Origin: Clostridiales bacterium
GTDB lineage: Bacteria; Bacillota; Clostridia; Saccharofermentanales; Saccharofermentanaceae
Assembly (NCBI GenBank): GCA_016930475.1
Contig: JAFGGR010000219.1
Span: 1 to 14,690 of the forward strand
Direction of reading: 5' to 3'
Length of the DNA stretch: 14,690 nt
The translations under genes and the position numbers were made by a program. Below, piece by piece: positions 1-6,172 of the stretch. The notes beneath the pieces are model-generated. The model made no database searches. It worked only from the letters and a program-made list of their open reading frames with translations, and had not been told where the DNA came from. Position 1 is the stretch's first letter. Every line of letters starts with the position of its first letter.

Positions 1-564
1 CGGTTGGATCTGTACGATCCCGAGGACTTGATCCGCATCCTTCGGCGTGACGCCGTTATCCTTAATATTGAGATCGATGAGCAGGGCCTGAGAACGATCG
101 CGACGCGTTCCAGAGGAACGCCGAGGATCGCGATCCGCCTCCTGAAAAGGATGCGCGATTTTGCGCAGATCAAGGGAAGCGGTGTGATCGACTCCCGAAT
201 TGCCGATTACGGACTGGATGCGTTGGAGATCGACGATATCGGGCTCGACGCGACGGATCGTCGGATCCTTAGGAATATGGCGGAGATGTTTTCGGGCGGA
301 CCGGTGGGACTCGATACACTGGCTGCTTGTACAGGAGAAGATCCGGTTACGATCGAGGATGTGTACGAGCCGTTCCTCATGCAGATCGGTTTTCTCGCAA
401 AGACGCCCCGAGGACGGGTGCTTACGGTTCCCGCATGGCAGCATATCGGACTTCCTTGCCCCGATAATTATGATCGGAGAACAGCGGGAACGAACGGCGA
501 AGAAACGAACGGAGAAAACAAGGATTTCCCGAAGCAAATAGAAATCACGGATCCGAAGCCGTAG
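1..564 (+). CDS. ruvB: Holliday junction branch migration ATPase RuvB, C-terminal part (5' end outside window)
   Basis: RuvB is the hexameric AAA+ motor that, with RuvA, drives Holliday junction branch migration in recombinational repair. The reading frame is open from base 1, so the Walker A/B ATPase core lies upstream of the window. The visible 187 residues begin in the small AAA+ lid domain. They carry the sensor 2 segment RGTPRIA (about visible residues 38-44), then the C-terminal winged-helix DNA-binding domain with the family blocks GGPVGLDTLAA, TIEDVYEPFL and TPRGR. RuvB normally ends soon after the block matching QHIGL. Here about 36 more polar residues follow (rich in Asn, Glu, Lys, Thr), with no recognisable domain. 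The stop codon TAG lies directly against the ribosome binding site of queH, 12 bases before that gene's start, so the two are probably cotranscribed and translationally coupled. Confidence 0.95.
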   Translation, partial: RLDLYDPEDLIRILRRDAVILNIEIDEQGLRTIATRSRGTPRIAIRLLKRMRDFAQIKGSGVIDSRIADYGLDALEIDDIGLDATDRRILRNMAEMFSGGPVGLDTLAACTGEDPVTIEDVYEPFLMQIGFLAKTPRGRVLTVPAWQHIGLPCPDNYDRRTAGTNGEETNGENKDFPKQIEITDPKP

Positions 565-576
565 GAGAGATTCCAA

Positions 577-1176
577 ATGGAAAGAGAAGATAATCGAATT
601 TTTCTTCACGCCTGTTGCGGCCCTTGCGCCGAATGGCCCCTTTTGGTCCTCCCGAAAGAAGGCTTTGACGTAACGCTTTTTTACTATAACCCGAATATTC
701 ACCCCCGTTTCGAATGGCAGAGGCGACTTGCGAATCTCCGGAAACTCGGTACACTTCGGGGTGTTGAGGTCGTTTCTGAAGAGGCTTATGAAGAGCAAAA
801 ATGGCGGAATGAAGAATGGATCGGAAAGTATGAATCGCGATGTCACATGTGTTATGACATACGTATGCAAAAGGTGGCCGAGGAAGCCAAAGCAAATGGA
901 TTTTCAGCGTTCTCAACGACGCTTCTCGTCAGCATCTATCAAAATCATGAAGAAGTCGCTGAAGCGGCCGAGCGAGCCGCGGATCGTGTCGGAGTATCTT
1001 TCGTTTACCGTGATTTTCGGGACGGATATCGCAAAGGCCAGGATATGGCCAAGGAGGACGGACTATATCGCCAGAAATATTGCGGATGTATCCTGTCGCT
1101 CGAAGAATCGAAATTCCGGGATAGGATTTACGCGGGATTTCCGGACGTATCGATCGATCCCGGCAGTGCCGGGTGA
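577..1176 (+). CDS. queH: Epoxyqueuosine reductase QueH
   Basis: QueH (formerly DUF208) reduces epoxyqueuosine to queuosine at the wobble position 34 of GUN-anticodon tRNAs. It is the non-homologous alternative to cobalamin-dependent QueG. The 199 residues contain the cysteine pattern expected for its iron-sulfur and mononuclear iron sites: CCGPC at 13-17, CHMC at 89-92 and CGC at 169-171. The family blocks YNPNIHP and FSTTLLVSIYQNHE are also present. The length is typical. The start ATG is preceded by GGAGAG, which touches the ruvB stop codon. Neighbourhood with ruvB is common in Clostridia, where queA and tgt are often also nearby; they are not visible here. The last 49 bases overlap the 3' end of rqcH on the other strand. 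A 15-base palindrome with CCCGGCA/TGCCGGG arms lies in this overlap (1159-1173), and an intrinsic terminator follows at 1210-1238. Confidence 0.95.
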   Translation: MEREDNRIFLHACCGPCAEWPLLVLPKEGFDVTLFYYNPNIHPRFEWQRRLANLRKLGTLRGVEVVSEEAYEEQKWRNEEWIGKYESRCHMCYDIRMQKVAEEAKANGFSAFSTTLLVSIYQNHEEVAEAAERAADRVGVSFVYRDFRDGYRKGQDMAKEDGLYRQKYCGCILSLEESKFRDRIYAGFPDVSIDPGSAG

Positions 1177-3077
1177 ACCAGAAGAGTTCGATACTGGTCG
1201 TATGTCACCATACCGGGCTTGGCTCCCGGTATTTTTTTGACGCGTTTGATCTCGCAATAATCAACTTCAACGGTAAAGGCTCCGTCGGATGGGTCCGTGC
1301 CGGAAATACCGGGCGAACCTTTTCGAAAATCAGTAGCCGCGGAAGAATAATAGGCCGCGACGGAAGCTGCGGCAAGAACGGATGAGTCTGAGGGAGATTT
1401 GCCGAAACAGCGCAGGACCACATGCGATCCGGGGCGTTTTTTGGCATGAAACCATAAGTCCTCCGGAGCGGCGGTCCGAAAAGTAAGCGCGTCATTTTGC
1501 AAATTATTCCTTCCGCAGAGAATGATCGTGTCGTCCGCGTTCTTGAATTTTCGAAAAACTTCAGCGGAGGAACTTTCGGCCTTCTTTATACCGTTTGCTC
1601 TGTCGCGACGGCTTTTGTCCGCGGCGCGGGAAGCGGCCGAGCGAAGAGCGCGAGAGCGTTGCTTGCCGGTTTTGGATTTGCCGGGAGGGGCGCTCCGTCC
1701 TTCTCCGGCTTCTTTTACATACGAATCCCTGCCTTCCGAAGCAAGTTCAGAAATCTCCTGACGCAAAGCTGCGATGTCTTGGTCATCTGTCGCGCTGATA
1801 GCGGCTTGCTGAAGACTCATCAAATATTCGATCGCGATGTCGTCGTCTTGAATGAATTTTGTAGCAGAGTCGATTTTTGCTTTCGCCTTCCGGTATCTTT
1901 TATAATATGCCTGTGCGTTTCCGGATGCATTGAGCGAGGGGTTCAGAGGGATTCGATGTGTCACATCGGTATTCTCGTAATCCAGGGCAACGAGCTCCGT
2001 TGCCTCGGGACGTAAACCCGACTGATTATAAAGGATGAGGTCCCCGTATTTTTTCCACAAGAGGCAGTCCTTGGATTCCAGGATATCTGTTTCATGCGTT
2101 TGCTTTTTACGGATCGCGTGAGCGAGAGCGTTCTGGACAAAGGCGATCAAAGGCTTGCGGATCTGGTCGAAAGATTGGTCGCGGAATGACCGCTCATGCA
2201 AACGGTCGATCGCATCCGAGATCGAATCGACCGCGACCGGGATGCCGGCATCGTGGAGTAAAAGAGCGTGAAAGTCGATCGGGGAGGAGTCGCCGGAAGC
2301 TTGATACAGAGTGGGGGAGGGAACGCCTTTCAAAATTACTCCGAGAAGAGCACCGACGGAACTCAGTAGCCGCAAGGTTTCACGGGGCTCCAGTTGACGA
2401 CATCCTTTTCGAGGATCAACGGACGCGACATGGCAAATCTCGTGGGACAATTGAGGGCTGAAGCCCTGTAGCGACTCGAGGAACGCCTTTTCGACCGGAC
2501 GACCGAGGGAATCCTCCAGGATTGGGAGATTTCCTTTATTAACGATATCCAGCGCCTCCGAAGGGAGGAGTTTCCCTTGATTCGGAGGATATTCATATCT
2601 GCGCGCCGGCATGACCTCCCGGACGCGGCTGGTGCGGGAGTCAACGTGCAAGATACTGTCGATGATGACCGAATCCGAGTTCAGGAGGATGATATTACTG
2701 TAGCGCCCCATCATCTCAATGATCAAGCGGTATTCCGTAACATCCTGAAGTTCGTTGAGCGAGGTGATATGCAATTCGATGATCCGTTCGAATGGCGGAG
2801 AGTTGACGCGGTTAATGCGGCCGCCGGACAGGTGCTTTCGAAGAAGCATACAGAAGGACGGCGGAGTTTTTGGATTATCGCGGACGCTGTCGGTCATGTG
2901 GATCCGCGGAAACGAAGGATTGCATGAAAGAAGAAGTCGCTTATGTCCCCGATCCGTTCTCAGGTGTAAACATATCTCGTAACGATCGGGTTGATAGATC
3001 TTTTCGATCCGTGAACCGGACAGCGAGTCATTAAGTTCCGACGACAAAAATCGGGCCGTCACTCCGTCCAGAGGCAT
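1128..3077 (-). CDS. rqcH: Ribosome quality control protein RqcH (NFACT/Rqc2 family)
   Basis: RqcH binds 50S subunits blocked by peptidyl-tRNA and recruits tRNA-Ala to add C-terminal alanine tails that mark the nascent chain for degradation. It was formerly annotated as fibronectin-binding protein FbpA. The 649 residues show NFACT-N from residue 1 (MPLDGVTARFL, KIYQPDRYEI), a helical/coiled-coil middle, a basic linker at about 464-500, and NFACT-R (DUF814) from about 515, with EDLWFHAKKRPGSHVVLR and KKIPGAKPGMV. The frame is open 26 codons further upstream. I chose the ATG at 3077 because it gives the family N-terminus and has GAGGG seven bases ahead. The upstream small membrane protein gene ends eight bases before this start, so coupling is likely. 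The Asp-Arg motif of B. subtilis RqcH (D97/R98, from memory) reads Glu97-Arg98. About 20 extra residues (near 582-602) interrupt NFACT-R. The 3' end overlaps queH. Confidence 0.93.
   Translation of the reverse strand: MPLDGVTARFLSSELNDSLSGSRIEKIYQPDRYEICLHLRTDRGHKRLLLSCNPSFPRIHMTDSVRDNPKTPPSFCMLLRKHLSGGRINRVNSPPFERIIELHITSLNELQDVTEYRLIIEMMGRYSNIILLNSDSVIIDSILHVDSRTSRVREVMPARRYEYPPNQGKLLPSEALDIVNKGNLPILEDSLGRPVEKAFLESLQGFSPQLSHEICHVASVDPRKGCRQLEPRETLRLLSSVGALLGVILKGVPSPTLYQASGDSSPIDFHALLLHDAGIPVAVDSISDAIDRLHERSFRDQSFDQIRKPLIAFVQNALAHAIRKKQTHETDILESKDCLLWKKYGDLILYNQSGLRPEATELVALDYENTDVTHRIPLNPSLNASGNAQAYYKRYRKAKAKIDSATKFIQDDDIAIEYLMSLQQAAISATDDQDIAALRQEISELASEGRDSYVKEAGEGRSAPPGKSKTGKQRSRALRSAASRAADKSRRDRANGIKKAESSSAEVFRKFKNADDTIILCGRNNLQNDALTFRTAAPEDLWFHAKKRPGSHVVLRCFGKSPSDSSVLAAASVAAYYSSAATDFRKGSPGISGTDPSDGAFTVEVDYCEIKRVKKIPGAKPGMVTYDQYRTLLVHPALPGSIDTSGNPA
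1210..1238 (+). terminator. Intrinsic terminator of the ruvB-queH transcript, inside rqcH coding sequence
   Basis: A perfect 8-base-pair stem (ATACCGGG at 1210-1217 and CCCGGTAT at 1225-1232) with a 7-base loop is followed by a run of seven T at 1232-1238. This is the classic rho-independent layout on the plus strand, 33 bases past the queH stop. The same bases encode the conserved KKIPGAKPGMV segment of RqcH on the minus strand. Confidence 0.85.
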
Positions 3078-3085
3078 AATAACCC

Positions 3086-3394
3086 TCAGTTCCCGTTCTT
3101 TATTCGGTCCCGAAATACGAAGAGGATCCAACCGACTAAGGTCGCGATGATCCATTCGATCCCAAGGACAATGAAGAAACGCTCAAAATGATTCAGAGTC
3201 ACGAGAAAATCGACACCGATAATTAGAAGGATCGCGGCGAGGATCAAGAGGATCTTCCCGGCGGGATTTCGATACATGCGGACGATGAGTGAGACGGGCG
3301 GCTTAGCCGGGGCACGGGAGGAAGCGCGCTTTGCTGAAGCGGCGGATCTGCCGGTTGTGCTTGCTTTTCGCGTTGATTTCTTTGCCGTTGCCAA
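3086..3394 (-). CDS. Small two-helix membrane protein with Lys/Ala-rich N-terminal tail, upstream of rqcH
   Basis: I do not recognise a named family. The predicted 102-residue protein has a strongly basic, low-complexity N-terminal tail (residues 1-32, rich in Lys, Arg, Ala, Ser and Thr). Two hydrophobic segments at about 47-67 and 72-94 follow, then a short basic end. By the positive-inside rule both ends probably lie in the cytoplasm, as a helical hairpin. The frame is open back to 3481, but that stretch contains the upstream terminator and the -10 element, so a start there is not credible. The TTG at 3392-3394 has GGAG eight bases ahead and gives a sensible N-terminus. The gene is first in a two-gene unit with rqcH, which starts eight bases after this stop. 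The tail could touch nucleic acid or the ribosome; this is inference only. Confidence 0.72.
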   Translation of the reverse strand: MATAKKSTRKASTTGRSAASAKRASSRAPAKPPVSLIVRMYRNPAGKILLILAAILLIIGVDFLVTLNHFERFFIVLGIEWIIATLVGWILFVFRDRIKNGN

Positions 3395-3430
3395 TGCCTT
3401 ATCTCCATATCCATTTTTTGTACTTTCTGT

Positions 3431-3439
3431 ATTATACCA
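3431..3439 (-). promoter_or_regulatory. Extended -10 promoter of the small membrane protein-rqcH unit
   Basis: Read on the minus strand the sequence is TGGTATAAT, a perfect TATAAT hexamer at 3431-3436 with the TGn extension. The expected start of transcription is near 3424, about 30 bases before the TTG start codon. No good -35 hexamer is present: the region where it would lie is occupied by the terminator hairpin of the preceding operon. A strong extended -10 could compensate. Confidence 0.7.
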
Positions 3440-3474
3440 AAAGAAAAAGTGTTTGCCGCAAAGCAAACACTTTT
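3439..3474 (-). terminator. Intrinsic terminator of the prs-prs-oadB-oadG operon
   Basis: On the minus strand a 12-base-pair perfect stem (AAAAGTGTTTGC and GCAAACACTTTT, arms at 3463-3474 and 3445-3456) encloses a 6-base loop. It runs into TTTTTCTTTT. The hairpin begins 21 bases after the oadG stop. On the plus strand only four T follow the stem, so it may be weakly bidirectional. Its T-tract touches the next promoter's extended -10. Confidence 0.88.
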
Positions 3475-3495
3475 CGATCATGGTTTCAGAAAAAC

Positions 3496-3705
3496 TTATT
3501 CCTTCACTTCATCCGGTTTTTTGCCGGTCTTGTCGAACAGGCCTACGATCTTCTGAATCAATATGATCGTGGCAAAGAATAGAAGCAAAATGATAAACAC
3601 ACCCGCAAGGCCGATAGCGACGACGATCAGACCCTTTTCATTCAAGGTGTATGACGATTCGACGGCAAGAGAGACCAGGGAAAGCAGGGATAACAGATAA
3701 CTCAT
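3496..3705 (-). CDS. oadG: Probable gamma (OadG-type) subunit of a sodium-pumping decarboxylase
   Basis: OadG-type subunits are small single-span membrane proteins that hold the beta subunit and the cytoplasmic carboxyltransferase together. The 69 residues have a hydrophobic N-terminal stretch (about 3-16), then GLIVVAIGLAGVF running into a long transmembrane segment (about 24-50). A short charged tail, DKTGKKPDEVKE, ends the protein. The 'G-hydrophobic-GLAGVF' pattern and the position directly after oadB are the main grounds. The tail is short and lacks the proline-rich or zinc-binding stretch of longer OadG proteins. The start ATG has AAGGAGGAG ahead of it, overlapping the oadB stop codon, so translation is probably coupled. 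An unrelated small membrane protein cannot be excluded. Confidence 0.65.
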   Translation of the reverse strand: MSYLLSLLSLVSLAVESSYTLNEKGLIVVAIGLAGVFIILLLFFATIILIQKIVGLFDKTGKKPDEVKE

Positions 3706-3718
3706 ATATTTCTCCTCC

Positions 3719-4915
3719 TTACAGCAAGATGGTGACCAGTGCGATCACAAGTCCGCCTGCTACGATTGATCCGAGTTGTCCCGAAACATTGGCGCTGATC
3801 GCCTGCATCAGGATAAAGTTCGTCGGATCTTCTTCCTTCGCCATCTTCTGAACGACGCGGGCGGACATCGGGAATGCCGAAATACCGGCCGCTCCGATCA
3901 TCGGATTCACTTTCTTCTTAAGGAACAGGTTCAGGAACTTTGCGAAAAGCACTCCGCCTGCAGTATCAAAAATGAAGGCGAATAATCCCAACAGGAGGAT
4001 CAGTCCCGTAACCGGATTGATAAACTTGTCAGCGAGCATGGTAGAACCGATCGTGATCCCGAGGAGAAGTGTGACCAGATTGGCCAGCTCGTTCTGTGCG
4101 GATTGGGAAAGACGCTCAAGAACACCGCACTCACGGATCAGGTTACCGAACATCAGGGATCCGACCAACGGTGCGCTCATCGGAACCAAAACGCCGGCGA
4201 TAATCGTAACGATGATCGGGAAGAGGATCTTTACGAGCTTCGGTACCGATTCCTCGTGATAATCCATGCGGATCATGCGCTCTTTCTTGGTCGTCAGTGC
4301 GCGAATGACCGGGGGTTGAATGATCGGTACCAGAGACATGTACGAATACGCGGCGACCGAAATCGGCCCCATATAGTCGATCAGATTGAAATGATTGCCG
4401 ACATAGATCGTTGTCGGACCGTCAGCGGCTCCGATAATGCCGACCGCGGCGGAAAGTTTCAGCGCTTCGGCACCGTCAATTCCCAGATGCGGGAGGATCA
4501 GGAGGGTAACGATAAACGTGATAAAAATGCCAAGCTGTGCCGCGGCACCGAAGAAAATCATGAATGGATTCTTGAAAAGAGGCGTAAAATCGATCATCGC
4601 ACCGATTGCGATGAAGATCAGGATCGGAAACAATTCCGTCGAGATTCCAGCGCTGCGAAGGACTTCGAGAAACCCGACCTCGCCGTTTGCGGCCATTTCT
4701 CCGCCCACAAACTCGGTCACGATTCCGACGATGTTAAAGGGCAAATTGACCAAAATCGCTCCGAAGCCGATCGGCAAGAGAAGCGCCGGCTCGTAATTCT
4801 TCTTGATCGCCAGATAAATCAGAACACCGCCGATCACGTACATGATCAGGGCCTTCCAGTTCTCCCCTATGCCGAAATAGAGAACACCTTGAAATACTTC
4901 CTTCAGGATATCCAT
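3719..4915 (-). CDS. oadB: Sodium ion-translocating decarboxylase, beta subunit (OadB/GcdB/MmdB family)
   Basis: Beta subunits catalyse decarboxylation of carboxybiotin and couple it to sodium export across the cytoplasmic membrane. The 398 residues form many hydrophobic segments and carry the family blocks YEPALLLPIGFGAILVN (41-57), GAADGPTTIYV (162-172) and GAAGISAFPMSARVVQKM (341-358). Asp165 corresponds to D203 of the Klebsiella oxaloacetate decarboxylase beta subunit. Asn337, Gly341, Ser346 and Arg353 keep the spacing of its N373, G377, S382 and R389 (family knowledge recalled, not aligned). All key residues therefore appear intact. AGGAGG lies eight bases before the start. The substrate (oxaloacetate, glutaconyl-CoA, methylmalonyl-CoA or malonate) cannot be told, since no carboxyltransferase or biotin carrier gene is in the window. 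It follows the second prs gene by 19 bases. Confidence 0.93.
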   Translation of the reverse strand: MDILKEVFQGVLYFGIGENWKALIMYVIGGVLIYLAIKKNYEPALLLPIGFGAILVNLPFNIVGIVTEFVGGEMAANGEVGFLEVLRSAGISTELFPILIFIAIGAMIDFTPLFKNPFMIFFGAAAQLGIFITFIVTLLILPHLGIDGAEALKLSAAVGIIGAADGPTTIYVGNHFNLIDYMGPISVAAYSYMSLVPIIQPPVIRALTTKKERMIRMDYHEESVPKLVKILFPIIVTIIAGVLVPMSAPLVGSLMFGNLIRECGVLERLSQSAQNELANLVTLLLGITIGSTMLADKFINPVTGLILLLGLFAFIFDTAGGVLFAKFLNLFLKKKVNPMIGAAGISAFPMSARVVQKMAKEEDPTNFILMQAISANVSGQLGSIVAGGLVIALVTILL

Positions 4916-4934
4916 TCCATAATCCTCCTAAAAC

Positions 4935-6152
4935 TTATATTTGGGGGTTGTTGCGCTTTTCCAAAAGAGTGCGGATCTTGTCGGTCGGGTTGATCAGATT
5001 TGAAAGCGACGCGTCGTGATTGATCGCGTCAATGAGGAGAGCGACAAACTTTGTTAAGTTTACATCAACAAACCACGGTGAGGCAAGCAGTTCCGGGCGT
5101 CTGTATATCAAATTTGTCGCGAAAACTTTCGAAAAGAGGCCTTCTTCGTATGCTTTCGAAAAATGATCGATCCCTTCCGTGAAAAGAGCAAAGGTGACCG
5201 CGCAATAAATGTTGCGCGCGCCGCGACTTTTCATCTCGCGCGCGATGTCCAAAATCGAGTCGCCAGATGAGATCATGTCATCGACGACCAGAATATCCAT
5301 TCCTTCGACTGAATCCCCCAAAAACTCATGCGCGACAATAGGGTTTCTGCCATTGATCACCTGCGTGTAATCGCGGCGCTTATAGAACGTACCGAGCGGA
5401 ACGCCGAGCACCGACGCCATATACATGGCTCTCATGATCCCGCCCTCGTCGGGGCTCACGATCATGAACTTGCCCTCGGAGAGATCCAGATCGGGGAGTG
5501 TCCGGAACATCGCCTTGATGATCTGATAAGCAGAGGACAGACTTTCGAATCCGGAAGTCGGGATGGCGTTGGCGACCCGCTCATCATGGGCGTCAAAGGT
5601 GATGATGTTCTCGACGCCGAGTCCATGAATTTCTTCCAAAGCGAACGCGCAGTCCAGTGATTCCCTGGCATTGCGCTTATGCTGGCGGCTCTCATAGAGA
5701 AAAGGCATAATGACGTTGATTCTTCTGGCTTTTCCGGAGCAAGCAAGGATCACACGCTTCAGATCCTGATAGTGATCGTCGGGACTCATATTGTTTTCGA
5801 TGCCGAACATCCTATACGTACAGGAAAAGTTCATGACATCGCTGATGATGAAGAGGTCGTGACCACGAACCGAGTTCGCGATGACCGCCTTGCCTTCTCC
5901 CGAAGAAAATCGTGTGTTGTCCGCATCGATCGTGTAATCGTTTCTGAAAAAACCCGGATATTTGCTGATGAGCTGCTGTTCCTGATATTCAGAACGGCGT
6001 TTATTCAGAAAATAGTTTACACTTTCCGAAAACTCAACGCTTCCCTTAAGGGGAATGATACCGATGGGTCCGATGGGTGCCATCGGATTTTCGCCGTATT
6101 GGTTATACCTGGAATATGCCTTTTCGTCCGATCCGATTGGTACTGAGTTCAT
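4935..6152 (-). CDS. prs: Ribose-phosphate pyrophosphokinase (PRPP synthetase), catalytically complete paralogue
   Basis: The enzyme transfers pyrophosphate from ATP to ribose 5-phosphate, giving PRPP for purine, pyrimidine, histidine, tryptophan and NAD synthesis. The 405 residues exceed the usual 310-320. The extra length is an N-terminal extension of about 75 residues with PIGPIGIIPLKG, as seen in long clostridial Prs proteins. Motifs in order: RFSSGE (81-86), SVRGHD (94-99), SRQHKRNARES (155-165), DAHD with His189 (187-190), SPDEGG (233-238), the flexible-loop KRR (258-260), and the PRPP loop VVDDMISSGDS (289-299). These match all catalytic elements of classical Prs. It is the downstream member of a tandem pair, 20 bases after its paralogue. 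The start has a GGGGG ribosome binding site. The ring of allosteric contacts differs from classical Prs, so ADP or phosphate control cannot be assumed. Confidence 0.92.
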   Translation of the reverse strand: MNSVPIGSDEKAYSRYNQYGENPMAPIGPIGIIPLKGSVEFSESVNYFLNKRRSEYQEQQLISKYPGFFRNDYTIDADNTRFSSGEGKAVIANSVRGHDLFIISDVMNFSCTYRMFGIENNMSPDDHYQDLKRVILACSGKARRINVIMPFLYESRQHKRNARESLDCAFALEEIHGLGVENIITFDAHDERVANAIPTSGFESLSSAYQIIKAMFRTLPDLDLSEGKFMIVSPDEGGIMRAMYMASVLGVPLGTFYKRRDYTQVINGRNPIVAHEFLGDSVEGMDILVVDDMISSGDSILDIAREMKSRGARNIYCAVTFALFTEGIDHFSKAYEEGLFSKVFATNLIYRRPELLASPWFVDVNLTKFVALLIDAINHDASLSNLINPTDKIRTLLEKRNNPQI

Positions 6153-6158
6153 GTCGTT

Positions 6159-6163
6159 CCCCC
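6159..6163 (-). promoter_or_regulatory. G-only Shine-Dalgarno of the second prs gene
   Basis: Five consecutive G on the minus strand lie six bases before the ATG at 6152, and no GGAGG is nearby. GGGGG can pair with the CCUCC of 16S rRNA through one G-U pair. It falls in the 20-base gap after the first prs gene. Confidence 0.55.
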
Positions 6164-6172
6164 GTTAATAAA

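Noticed and set aside
1497..2015. Plus-strand open frames opposite rqcH (172 codons and others)
   Set aside because: They are antisense to a gene with strong conserved blocks and show no coding signals of their own.
3078..3155. N-terminal extension of 26 codons on rqcH
   Set aside because: It overlaps the upstream small gene. The ATG at 3077 has GAGGG at good spacing and gives the canonical NFACT N-terminus.
3395..3481. Upstream ATG start at 3481 for the small membrane protein
   Set aside because: The extra codons run through the terminator hairpin and the -10 element, so they are not in the mRNA from that promoter. The TTG at 3394 has a proper ribosome binding site.
4103..4993. Long plus-strand open frame of 296 codons opposite oadB
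   Set aside because: It lies antisense to a gene with clear family motifs. Its translation is highly charged, with low-complexity Asp/Arg/Asn runs, and matches nothing. The GATC-rich, self-complementary codon use keeps antisense frames open.
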